A stretch of 64,000 bases of DNA from Luteibacter jiangsuensis (GTDB taxonomy: Bacteria > Pseudomonadota > Gammaproteobacteria > Xanthomonadales > Rhodanobacteraceae). Made by a program: the position numbers and the translations under genes. Location of the stretch: the NCBI RefSeq assembly GCF_011742555.1, contig NZ_JAAQQR010000001.1, forward strand, positions 682,001-746,000. The letters are read 5' to 3'. This document shows positions 53,099 through 60,881 of this stretch, in pieces; position 1 is the first letter of the stretch, and each line of letters opens with the position of its first letter. The notes beneath the pieces were generated by a model, which worked only from the letters and a program-made list of their open reading frames with translations, ran no database searches and had not been told where the DNA came from.

Positions 53099-53440
53099 TT
53101 ACGGAAAGTCCGCCGGCGTGAGCGGCGGCATGCCGTGCCGCAGGCGCGCCTTGTCGCACTGCGGGCTCGGCGTGCCGTCTTCCCACGCCGGCTTCAGGTC
53201 ATGGCACGGCGACGGCCGCACCGCATAGATGCCGCAATGCGCGGCCACGCCTACCTCCCCCACGAGCGACTTGCAGCGCGGTTCGTATGCGTTCGTGCCG
53301 TGCATCGCCACGCGATGCGAATCGAGATGCTCGGTGAGCGCGGCCGGCGTGATACCGCCGGCCGCGTCCGTTTCCAGCCAATGGAAGGCGACGCGATAGG
53401 TCGCGCAGCATGCGCCGCAGCGCAGGCAAGGGTGACTCAT
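53099..53440 (-). CDS. YkgJ-family cysteine cluster protein
   Basis: A 113-residue protein with the signature CLRCGACC at residues 5-12, then PRCKSL, AHCGIYAVRPSPCHDL and SPQCDKAR. This matches the YkgJ/UPF0153 group, thought to bind iron-sulfur or zinc through the Cys cluster, of unknown function. ATG 53440. It starts 26 bases after the stop of the small peptide gene on the same strand, so they could share a transcript. Base composition is ordinary for the genome, unlike the peptide gene. Confidence 0.85.
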   Translation of the reverse strand: MSHPCLRCGACCATYRVAFHWLETDAAGGITPAALTEHLDSHRVAMHGTNAYEPRCKSLVGEVGVAAHCGIYAVRPSPCHDLKPAWEDGTPSPQCDKARLRHGMPPLTPADFP

Positions 53441-53466
53441 GGCGTGCGTTCCAATGGATCGGCAAG

Positions 53467-53652
53467 TTATGCCACCCAGTTACCTGAACCAAACCCTCGC
53501 GTGGCGTTATCAATAGCCCGGTTGATGGCGCGACCGTCAGGCATCATCTCCAGGACATTGATCGACGGCCGTCCATACCACCATCGAATACCACCCGAAA
53601 CCATATTGGTCTCAGCTTCTGTCAGATCCCTAAGAGTGCTTACTTCTTTCAT
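53467..53652 (-). CDS. Candidate double-glycine-leader peptide (bacteriocin-like)
   Basis: A 61-residue peptide. Residues 1-21 (MKEVSTLRDLTEAETNMVSGG) form a textbook double-glycine leader: the LTEAE-type acidic block, hydrophobic residues and VSGG before the predicted cut. The 40-residue core begins IRWWYGRPS and ends GSGNWVA. ATG 53652 has GGAG seven bases upstream; an in-frame TTG two codons earlier is less likely. Such leaders are removed by C39-peptidase ABC transporters. No such transporter, immunity or modification gene is adjacent. The region is visibly A+T-richer (20 of 60 G+C at 53641-53700), suggesting acquisition. Confidence 0.6.
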   Translation of the reverse strand: MKEVSTLRDLTEAETNMVSGGIRWWYGRPSINVLEMMPDGRAINRAIDNATRGFGSGNWVA

Positions 53653-53841
53653 TTTCAAACTCCTTATTCTTATAAGTTACTCGAACATCAACGAGTGGCT
53701 GCGGACCCGTCCACAGCTCGTTCAGCATACGAATCGCAGCACTAGCCCTGCATCATTGCCGACCCTTGCTAATGGAGCAGAGGTTCCACTTGCTTTGTAA
53801 GTAACCTGCTCTGAAATGCTTACCGTTGCCAGGGTGGAAGG
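53653..53841. other. Low-G+C intergenic region upstream of the candidate peptide gene
   Basis: About 190 bases without a supported gene between the candidate peptide and the zinc metallopeptidase. G+C falls to about one third near 53641-53700 and about 47% at 53761-53820. It probably contains the peptide promoter, but no convincing -10/-35 pair was recognised. Confidence 0.5.
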
Positions 53842-54711
53842 TCAGATTGAACCGGAGAATGTGTCGCATTGACCGACGTCGCCGGTGTCCAGGCCTCTGC
53901 GGAACCAACTCACTCGTTGAGCGGAAGATCCATGCGTAAAGGAGTCCGGCACCACACTGCCTCGTGTCTGTCGCTGTAAGGCATCGTCACCGATGGCAGT
54001 AGCCGCATTAATGGCCGACTCGATATCGCCGGACTGCAACCATTGCTTACGTTCTTGCGACTGATTCGCCCAGACCCCGGCGAAGCAGTCCGCTTGGAGC
54101 TCCTGGCGGACCGAAAGTCCCGATGCTCCTTGAAGCGATGCGCCGCGCCTCCGCTCTTCATCTACCTTGCGGAACACACCTATCAGGTTCTGTACGTGGT
54201 GACCCACCTCGTGCGCTATGACATATGCACGAGCGAAGTCTCCTGACTCATGAAAGCGAGTTTGCATCTCCTGGAAAAAATCGAGGTCCAGGTAAATCTT
54301 GTGGTCGCCAGGGCAATAGAATGGCCCCACCGCCGAAGAAGCAGATCCGCAGGCGGTATTGACACCACGGCGGAATAACCTCAGCACAGGCTCTTCGTAT
54401 TGCTGACCGCTTGCGGCAAAAATCTCGCGCCAGGTCACTTCCGTCTCCCCCAGGATGGCGCGCACGAAATCCACCTGCGGATCGTTCGATGCGGCCTGGT
54501 GCGGTGCCTGCTGCGTCTGCGGCGCCTGGGCCGTGCCCGGGTCGCCCTGGCCCAGGAGGGCCGTAGGGTCCTTGAAGAACACCAGACCAAGAATGGCCAG
54601 GATGATGATGCCGCCGAGCCCCAGGCCCCGGCCACCGAACGACGGGCCGCCACCGCCACTTTCGCCGGCGTCCTGCACGTTGTCGCTTCTACGGCCTTTT
54701 TGCCAAAGCAT
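53842..54711 (-). CDS. Zinc metallopeptidase, YpfJ/neutral zinc metallopeptidase family
   Basis: A 289-residue membrane-anchored protein. An N-terminal Gly-rich region leads to a single helix (GLGGIIILAILGLVFF, about 31-46). The catalytic domain has HEVGHH at 167-172, and a third ligand is likely in LQADCFAGVWA. Conserved TACGSA and YCPGDHKIYLDL match the family. Base composition changes within the gene: about 63% G+C at 54541-54600 but 43% at 54241-54300, so the 3' half looks recombined. The ATG at 54711 (MLWQKGRRSDNVQD) is the family start. Confidence 0.88.
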   Translation of the reverse strand: MLWQKGRRSDNVQDAGESGGGGPSFGGRGLGLGGIIILAILGLVFFKDPTALLGQGDPGTAQAPQTQQAPHQAASNDPQVDFVRAILGETEVTWREIFAASGQQYEEPVLRLFRRGVNTACGSASSAVGPFYCPGDHKIYLDLDFFQEMQTRFHESGDFARAYVIAHEVGHHVQNLIGVFRKVDEERRRGASLQGASGLSVRQELQADCFAGVWANQSQERKQWLQSGDIESAINAATAIGDDALQRQTRGSVVPDSFTHGSSAQRVSWFRRGLDTGDVGQCDTFSGSI

Positions 54712-54815
54712 GGGGTGTCCTCCGATCGTGAGCGCCCCAGACGAGACGCGGTAGGCATGATCGCACGGGCGGTTGCCGGTAGACTGCGCGCTCGATATCG
54801 CTCCGCGGACATCCA

Positions 54816-55244
54816 ATGACCAGCCAGCTACCCGCCGTCGTCACCCTGCTCACCCTGCTCCTGATGTTCGCCACCGTGTGGATGGTAGGCAGGGCGCGTG
54901 AACGCTACGGCATCAAGGCGCCTTCCATCTCCGGCGATCCCGCCTTCGAACGGGCCTGGCGGGTACAGATGAACACGCTCGAGAACGCCGTGATGTTCAT
55001 CCCGGCGCTCTGGCTGGCCGCGCAGTACGTGGACCCGCTGTGGGCCGGCATCGCCGGCTTGGTCTGGCTTGCCGGACGGGTGTGGTATGCCGTGGCCTAC
55101 CTGCGCGACGCCAGCCGCCGTGGGCCCGGCTACATCGTTTCCATGCTCGCATGGCTGGTGCTGATGCTGATGGCCGCCGGCGGTATCGGCATGGCGATCA
55201 TGGAAAACAACGCCACGCCTGCGGAAGACGCCACGGGCGCGTAG
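54816..55244 (+). CDS. MAPEG-family membrane protein
   Basis: A 142-residue protein with four membrane helices. The conserved block FERAWRVQMNTLENAVMFIPALWLA followed by GRVWYAVAYLRDASRRGPGY is the MAPEG signature (microsomal glutathione S-transferase-like). It probably conjugates or transfers glutathione to lipophilic substrates. It starts 104 bases from the divergent metallopeptidase gene. Its stop codon is the first three bases of a long inverted repeat. Confidence 0.88.
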   Translation: MTSQLPAVVTLLTLLLMFATVWMVGRARERYGIKAPSISGDPAFERAWRVQMNTLENAVMFIPALWLAAQYVDPLWAGIAGLVWLAGRVWYAVAYLRDASRRGPGYIVSMLAWLVLMLMAAGGIGMAIMENNATPAEDATGA

Positions 55245-55346
55245 GAGCGCGCCCTGCGCGCGACATGTTTTGGGGCTGTGCCCCGGAGCTGGCGCGCCAG
55301 ATTGCGGACAGGAGCGAAAACATGTCGCGCGCAAGGCGCGCTCCTA
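55242..55346. repeat. Long inverted repeat, second intergenic repeat family
   Basis: 30-base arms at 55242-55271 (TAGGAGCGCGCCCTGCGCGC...) and 55317-55346 (...GCGCGCAAGGCGCGCTCCTA) match at 29 of 30 positions. The 45-base loop contains two small hairpins, GGGGCTGTGCCCC and CTGGCGCGCCAG. It begins inside the MAPEG stop codon and lies before the convergent terC gene. It is distinct from the TGTGGGAGCC family. Confidence 0.85.
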
Positions 55347-55375
55347 CAGAGTGGGCGGTCACACCGCGACGGCGG

Positions 55376-56953
55376 TTACAGCGAGTCGTCGGCAACCCGG
55401 CTCATCACACGCACGCGCTGAATGCGGGCACCGTCCATCGCGGTGACCTCAAACTCCAGGCCGTCGGTTTCGAAACGATCGCCGGGAGCCGGCAGACGGC
55501 CCAGCTGCTGCAGGACGAAACCCGCCAGCGTGGAGAAACTGCCTTCCGCCGCGCCCGGCAGCCGGTGCCCCAGCAAGTGCTCCACGCGGCGTGCGTCGAG
55601 GCTGGCGTCGAGCAGCCAGGCACCGTCCGGCTCGCTGACCGCCGAGGGATCGCCCTCGCCGGTCTCGCTGGGGAACTCGCCCGCGATCGTTTCCAGCACG
55701 TCGGCCGGCGTGACGAGGCCGAGGATGCTGCCGTACTCGTCCACCACGAGCGCCACCTGCAGCGGCGCGCGACGGAACTCGTCGATCAGCCGGAGCACGC
55801 TCAGCGATTCCAGCACCGTGATCGGCTTGCGCACGAAGGTATCGGTGTCCAGCCGGCCGTGTTCGCTCACGCTGGCCAGCAGGTCGCGGGACGAGACCAC
55901 GCCCACGAGTTCGTCGAGATCGCCCCGCGCCACGAGCATCCAGTGGTGCGGCGATTCGCGCGCTTCGCCCAGCAGCACCGAGGATTCCTCGTCGGGATCT
56001 ACCCAGACGATTTCAGTACGCGGCGTCATGATCGAGCGAACCGGCCGCTGCGAGAGATCGAGCACCCCCTGCACCATTTCCAGTTCGTCCTTGCCGAACA
56101 CCGAGGTCTCGGCAACCTCCGGCACAGGCTCGCCCTTTCCGCCGTCGCCGGCGTCGTCGGGGGCACCGCCGAGCAAGCGCAGCACCGCGCGCGCCGTGCG
56201 GTCGCGCATCACCCGGCCGCCCACCAGCAGCGAGCGGCGCCGATTCCGCCGCATCGTCTGGTTGAACACCTCGATCATGATCGAGAAGCCGATCGCGGCG
56301 TACAGGTAACCCTTCGGAATATGGAAACCGAAGCCTTCGGCGATGAGGCTGAAGCCGATCATCAGCAGGAACGAAAGGCAAAGGATGATGACCGTGGGGC
56401 GCGCATTGACGAACACGGTGAGCGGCTTGCTCGCCGTGATCATGATCGCCATGGCCACCACCACGCCGATCATCATGATGGAAAGGTGATCGACCATGCC
56501 GACGGCGGTGATGACGGAATCGAGCGAGAACACCGCGTCGAGGATCACGATCTGGGCCACCACCAGCCAGAAGCTGGCGCGGCGCCGGGCGCCGCCTTCG
56601 TCGTGTTCGGATGCTTCCAGCCGCTCGTGCAGTTCGAGCGTGGCCTTGAAGAGGAGGAAAGCGCCACCGACGATGAGGATGATGTCCCGCCAGGCCAGGC
56701 TGAACCCGCGCCACTCGAACAGCGGCTGGGTGAGCGTCACCAGCCACGACATGGCAGCTAGCAGGCACAGGCGCATGACCAATGCGAGGCCGAGGCCCAT
56801 GAGCCGCGCGTGGTCGCGCTGGCGGGCGTGGAGCTTGTCGGCGAGGATCGCGACGAAGACGAGGTTGTCGATGCCGAGCACGATCTCCAGCACGATCAAC
56901 GTGAGGAGTCCCGCCCAGGCCGAAGGGTCGGCTAGCCAGTCGAATGCGAACAT
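55376..56953 (-). CDS. TerC-family membrane protein fused to CBS and CorC/HlyC domains
   Basis: A 525-residue fusion. The N-terminal TerC domain has about seven helices with the acidic motifs [11 protein letters not shown] and [15 protein letters not shown]. It is followed by a CBS pair ([34 protein letters not shown]) and a CorC/HlyC transporter-associated C-terminal domain ([17 protein letters not shown]...[12 protein letters not shown]). The layout is that of the YoaE/YegH type. Possible metal-ion or manganese handling; experimental data for this branch are limited. Confidence 0.9.
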   Translation of the reverse strand: MFAFDWLADPSAWAGLLTLIVLEIVLGIDNLVFVAILADKLHARQRDHARLMGLGLALVMRLCLLAAMSWLVTLTQPLFEWRGFSLAWRDIILIVGGAFLLFKATLELHERLEASEHDEGGARRRASFWLVVAQIVILDAVFSLDSVITAVGMVDHLSIMMIGVVVAMAIMITASKPLTVFVNARPTVIILCLSFLLMIGFSLIAEGFGFHIPKGYLYAAIGFSIMIEVFNQTMRRNRRRSLLVGGRVMRDRTARAVLRLLGGAPDDAGDGGKGEPVPEVAETSVFGKDELEMVQGVLDLSQRPVRSIMTPRTEIVWVDPDEESSVLLGEARESPHHWMLVARGDLDELVGVVSSRDLLASVSEHGRLDTDTFVRKPITVLESLSVLRLIDEFRRAPLQVALVVDEYGSILGLVTPADVLETIAGEFPSETGEGDPSAVSEPDGAWLLDASLDARRVEHLLGHRLPGAAEGSFSTLAGFVLQQLGRLPAPGDRFETDGLEFEVTAMDGARIQRVRVMSRVADDSL

Positions 56954-57075
56954 GATCAGGCGCGTCGGGGCGCCACGCTTCCTCCTTTAGGGACGGACAA
57001 CTATACAGGGCCCGGATGACCGCCTGTGCCGTAAGCGTCGTTGCGGCGCCCGACCTCCGTCGGCTAGGGTGCCGC

Positions 57076-57861
57076 ATGGCCCACGATTACCTTCCCGAAT
57101 CCCCCTCGTCCACCTTCCGGGCACCCGCGCCCCCTCCGGGAATCGTCGAAACCGTGCTCTGCATCGTGGCCTATTTCGCCATGCAGTTCGTGTTCGGCGC
57201 GTTGTTCGGCGGCGCTTCCATGCAGATCGCCCGCCATTTCCCGGACCAGGTGCCCGCCGCGCCCGATCGGCTCATCGTCGTGGTGATCCTCACCGTGCTC
57301 TGCGCCGCCGCCCTTGCCTCCTGGCTCGTCGTGCGGCGCTGGGGTCCGGAACACGCCAGGGACCCGGGCCCGGGCGGGCTGGGTTTCACCGAACCGGCCG
57401 GCCGTTTCATCGTGATGGGAACCATCCTGGGTCTGGCCGCGCCCATGATCGGGGGCCTCCTTACGCAACTGCTCGCCGGCGAGCACACCGTCAGCCAGGC
57501 CGTGAGCGATATCGCCGACAAGGCACACATCGGCATGCGGGTGGCGCTCCTGCCCGTGGTGGTGCTGGCGGGCCCCGCGGTCGAGGAGCTGCTGTTCCGG
57601 GGCGCCCTGCTCTCGGTGCTGCGCACGCGGCTCGGCGACGGCTGGGCCATCGCGCTGTCCGCGCTCGTCTTCGGCACGGTGCACCTGCCCGACCTGGCGT
57701 GGCTCTGGTACGCGGTGCCGAACCTGGTGCTCGTGGGCCTCTTCTGCGCCTGGCTGCGCGTGCGCAGCGGTTCCCTCTGGCCGTCCTTCGTCGCCCATGC
57801 CGCCAACAACGCCCTGGCGACGATTGCGTGGTTCACCGCCTCGGCGGGGGCGGGCTCCTGA
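57076..57861 (+). CDS. CPBP-family intramembrane metalloprotease
   Basis: A 261-residue membrane protein with about seven helices. The CPBP/Abi motifs are complete: EELLFRGALL (EExxxR), FGTVHLPDLAWL (FxxxH) and VAHAANNALA (HxxxN). The family processes prenylated or other membrane proteins, and in bacteria often has unknown targets. ATG 57076 is chosen over an upstream in-frame ATG at 57016 because the extra segment is unlike the family. Divergent from the TerC gene. Confidence 0.88.
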   Translation: MAHDYLPESPSSTFRAPAPPPGIVETVLCIVAYFAMQFVFGALFGGASMQIARHFPDQVPAAPDRLIVVVILTVLCAAALASWLVVRRWGPEHARDPGPGGLGFTEPAGRFIVMGTILGLAAPMIGGLLTQLLAGEHTVSQAVSDIADKAHIGMRVALLPVVVLAGPAVEELLFRGALLSVLRTRLGDGWAIALSALVFGTVHLPDLAWLWYAVPNLVLVGLFCAWLRVRSGSLWPSFVAHAANNALATIAWFTASAGAGS

Positions 57862-57868
57862 CGGCCCT

Positions 57869-58465
57869 TTAAAGGCGCTCCAGCGCTGCCACGTGGCGTG
57901 CGAGGCGGGGGCTGGCGTAGCACTGGGAGCCGACGGGAATCAGGCCTTCCCGCGCGAAGGCCTCGCGGTACCAGCGCGCCGGCCTGCCGAAGAACCCTTC
58001 GCGGTCGCCGCCCGGATCGTCCTCGCGCGTGTACACCTCGAGGAAAGCCAGGCCTTCGGCCATCTCGCCGATGCCGATAAGGCCGGCGCGGATCTCGGCA
58101 GGCTTCAGGTAATGCAACACGTCGGTGCAGACGATCAGATCGAAGCGCGTGTCGAAGCGCAGTTCGGCCAGCTGGCCGAAGCGTGCATAGCCGATATTGC
58201 GCGACCGGCCGTAACGCGCCACGGCATATTCGCTGGCCTCCAGCCCCCGGTATTCGATATCGGGACGCAGGCGCCGGAGTTCGGCCCGCCACGGCGCCTC
58301 GCCGCAACCCACGTCCAGCACGTTGCGTATGGGCCTGCCGAGATAAAACTCGGCCTGCCCCACCACCATGGCCACCTTGCGCCGAAGCTCGGCCGGCGAC
58401 CGCACGGCATGGCCGGCGCTGCGGTACCACTTGTCGAAATAGGCCTGGTCGTAGGTCTTGGGCAT
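57869..58465 (-). CDS. SAM-dependent methyltransferase
   Basis: A 198-residue class I methyltransferase: motif I VLDVGCGEAPWRAELRRL (about 52-69), then YRGLEASEYA, and the post-motif FDLIVCTDVLHYLKP. The start block PKTYDQAYFDKWYR is distinctive. An upstream in-frame ATG at 58519 would add 18 unlikely residues. Substrate unknown. It is convergent with the CPBP gene, with a seven-base gap between stops. Confidence 0.85.
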   Translation of the reverse strand: MPKTYDQAYFDKWYRSAGHAVRSPAELRRKVAMVVGQAEFYLGRPIRNVLDVGCGEAPWRAELRRLRPDIEYRGLEASEYAVARYGRSRNIGYARFGQLAELRFDTRFDLIVCTDVLHYLKPAEIRAGLIGIGEMAEGLAFLEVYTREDDPGGDREGFFGRPARWYREAFAREGLIPVGSQCYASPRLARHVAALERL

Positions 58466-58561
58466 GATCGCGGCCGTCGAAAACGCCCATGGTAGCGGCG
58501 GCGTACACTTTCGGCACACATGTCAGGCGCCAGCATCATCCCATCCGGAAAGGAGACTTCC

Positions 58562-58861
58562 ATGCCACGCATCCAGCTACGCATCACCGGCGACCGCGAC
58601 GTGTTCGAGGACGTGTTGAACGCCATCCACGGCATCGACCGTATCGAGAGGGTCGAGGAGATCGACGACTTCATGAACGACTTCCGCGACGACTCCAGCT
58701 CGCAGAACCTTTCCGACGACATGAGTTCGAAAACCTACACCCTCGAGGTGGAGGTTCCCAACGAGAAGATCGGCGAGCGCGTGCGCGAAATCGCCGAGGA
58801 GACGGCCGGCACGCGAGAGGCCGCGATCGAGTTCGTGGATCCGGACGAGAACGAGATCTAG
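58562..58861 (+). CDS. Small acidic conserved-looking protein, unknown function
   Basis: A 99-residue acidic protein with two beta-alpha-beta-like halves (MPRIQLRITGDRDVFEDVL and KTYTLEVEVPNEKIGERVREIAEE) separated by an acidic linker (DDFMNDFRDDSSSQNLSDDMSS). No family is recognised with confidence; the pattern suggests a ferredoxin-like fold. AAGGAG lies seven bases upstream of the ATG, a strong start, so it is likely translated. It may be a regulatory or adaptor protein. Confidence 0.7.
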   Translation: MPRIQLRITGDRDVFEDVLNAIHGIDRIERVEEIDDFMNDFRDDSSSQNLSDDMSSKTYTLEVEVPNEKIGERVREIAEETAGTREAAIEFVDPDENEI

Positions 58862-58873
58862 CCCGGCATACCT

Positions 58874-58980
58874 CTGTGGGAGCCGCTTCAGCGGCGATGG
58901 GTGCTCGCTGGAAGCGTGCCCGCTGCCGCGGGGAAGCCTGCCCGCTGCCGCGGGATCGCCGGCGTAGCCGGCTCCCACAT
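58874..58980. repeat. Composite intergenic repeat, A/B, with duplicated central hairpin
   Basis: A full copy with TGTGGGAGCCGCTTCAGCGG left arm and GCCGGCGTAGCCGGCTCCCACA right arm, in which the central GCCCGCTGCCGCGGG segment is present twice in tandem. It lies between the small acidic gene and the convergent GH15 gene. Confidence 0.9.
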
Positions 58981-58982
58981 AG

Positions 58983-60800
58983 TCAGGGTTGCCACGTCTC
59001 CCCTTGCGGGGTGGACAGGCGCCGATCCAGATAATAAGCCGCGCTGATAAACGCGAGATGTGTCAGCGCCTGAGGGAAGTTGCCGAGGGGTTCCGCCCGA
59101 AGGCTCAGTTCCTCGGCGAACAGGCCCACATGGTTCGCATAGCGCACGCCCCGCGCCATGACCTCGCGCGCCTGGTTCAGCCGCCCCGCCCGTGCCAGGC
59201 ACTCCACGTACCAGAAGGTGCACGTGGTGAAGGCGCCGTCGCCCCCTTCCAGGCCGTCGGTATTCCGGTAGCGGAACACCATGCCGTCGTCGGCCAGTTG
59301 TTCGCCGATCGCATCGAGCGTCTTCAGCCATATCGGGTCGGTGGCCGACACGAAACGCACCAGGGGCATCATGAGCGCCGACGCGTCGAGGTCGCGGCCG
59401 CCCTTGGTCTGCACGAAATAGCCGTGCTCGGGGTGCCGGAAATGCGCCCAGATATCTTCGGAGATGCGGTCGCGCTCGGCCGCCCATTCCACCACCGTGC
59501 CAGGCAGCGAGCGCTTGCGCGCGAGCCGTATCGCGCGATCGAGCGCCACCCAGCACATCAGACGCGAGTGCAGGAAATGCCGCGGCGTGTCGCGCACCTC
59601 CCAGATGCCTTCGTCCGCGTCCATCCAATGCGCGCACACGTGATCGACCAGGCGCTGCACGTGTGCCCACCCTTTTCGGCTGATCGCCCGGCCGTACTTG
59701 TTGGATAGGTAGATGCTGTCGAGCAGTTCGCCGTAGATGTCCAGCTGGGTCTGCGAGCGGGCGGCGTTGCCGATGCGCACGGGCCGCGAACCGGCGTACC
59801 CCGCCAGGTGATCCAGCGTGGACTCGGCCAGGGCTTCGCTGCCGTCCAGCGAGTACATGATGCGCAACGTGTTGCCGTTCTCCAGTTCCGTGAACCGGTC
59901 TTCCGTCCACTTCCGGAAATGTTCCGCCTCATCGACATAGCCCAAGCGCATGAAGGCGTACACGGTGAAGGACGCATCGCGCATCCAGCTGGCACGGTAA
60001 TCCCAGTTGCGCGAGGCGCCGGTAGCCTCCGGCAGGCCGAACGTTCCGGCCGCCGCGATGGAGCCGTGCTTGTGCGACACGAGCAGCTTCAACGCGAGCG
60101 CCGAACGGTCCACCATTTCGCGCCAGCGCCCACGGTAATTGGAGCGCCGCGTCCAGTGCCGCCAGATGTCCGCCGTCGCATCGAGCGCGGCCGCGCACTC
60201 GGCGGCATCCAGGGGATCGTGTTCCTCGTCGCACAGCACGAACCAGGTCTCTTCGCCCACGTCGAGCGCGAATTCCGCCTGCGCCTCGCCGTCACCGCAC
60301 TGCAAGGGAACGGAGGCACCCAGACGCAGGGCGCGTGCGCCGTCGTGGAACACCACGGTGGCCCCGTATTCCTCGGCCCTGGGTACGCACGCAGCGTAGT
60401 CGAGCCGGGGGCGACAGCGAACGCGCGTCCGCACCCTGCCGCGCGACACGCGAAGCCGGCGCACGAGGCTGCGCGGAAGGCGTGTGCCGCACTCCGGGTG
60501 AGGCATGAAATCCGTCAGCTCGATGCTGGCTTCGTCCGCCATCCAGCGCGTGACCAGGATGTTGGTCTCGGGAACGTACAACTGCATGCGGTTGGCGTCC
60601 TCGAGCAGGGGCTCGACGGTGAACTCCCCACCCCTCTCGGGATCGAGCAGGGCCGCGAACACCGACGGACTGTCCAGGTGCGGCCAGCACATGAAGTCGA
60701 TGGTGCCGTCGCTCGCCACCAGGGCGATGGTGTCCTGGTTCCCGATGACGCCGTGGTCGCCGATGCGGCGCCCCGGCACGGGATTCTCGAGATGTGGCAC
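58983..60800 (-). CDS. Glycoside hydrolase family 15 protein (glucoamylase/trehalase-like)
   Basis: A 605-residue GH15 protein: N-terminal beta-sandwich domain (IGDHGVIGNQDTIALVASDGTIDFMCWP start) and an (alpha/alpha)6 barrel with the family motifs RNWDYRASWMRDASFTVYAF and HFRHPEHGYFVQTKGG. A GTG start with GGAG six bases upstream gives VPHLENPVPG. The bacterial members of this shape are often trehalases or glucoamylases. No secretion signal is seen, so it is probably cytoplasmic. No sugar-uptake neighbours. Confidence 0.88.
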   Translation of the reverse strand: MPHLENPVPGRRIGDHGVIGNQDTIALVASDGTIDFMCWPHLDSPSVFAALLDPERGGEFTVEPLLEDANRMQLYVPETNILVTRWMADEASIELTDFMPHPECGTRLPRSLVRRLRVSRGRVRTRVRCRPRLDYAACVPRAEEYGATVVFHDGARALRLGASVPLQCGDGEAQAEFALDVGEETWFVLCDEEHDPLDAAECAAALDATADIWRHWTRRSNYRGRWREMVDRSALALKLLVSHKHGSIAAAGTFGLPEATGASRNWDYRASWMRDASFTVYAFMRLGYVDEAEHFRKWTEDRFTELENGNTLRIMYSLDGSEALAESTLDHLAGYAGSRPVRIGNAARSQTQLDIYGELLDSIYLSNKYGRAISRKGWAHVQRLVDHVCAHWMDADEGIWEVRDTPRHFLHSRLMCWVALDRAIRLARKRSLPGTVVEWAAERDRISEDIWAHFRHPEHGYFVQTKGGRDLDASALMMPLVRFVSATDPIWLKTLDAIGEQLADDGMVFRYRNTDGLEGGDGAFTTCTFWYVECLARAGRLNQAREVMARGVRYANHVGLFAEELSLRAEPLGNFPQALTHLAFISAAYYLDRRLSTPQGETWQP

Positions 60801-60881
60801 AAGGCGCTCCGCAGGCCGTTAGTGGCGGAGGAATGCCACACGGCATGTGAAGCCGGCCTCTACTCCGAAGGGATGAGCCGA

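Noticed and set aside
53631-53728. Small minus-strand frame starting at 53728 that overlaps the start of the peptide gene
   Set aside because: No ribosome site and poor codon use; the peptide gene in the other frame has a strong GGAG-ATG start and a GG leader.
53135-53800. 221-residue plus-strand frame across the YkgJ-like and peptide genes
   Set aside because: Antisense to genes with clearer motifs and start signals; sequence is low-information.
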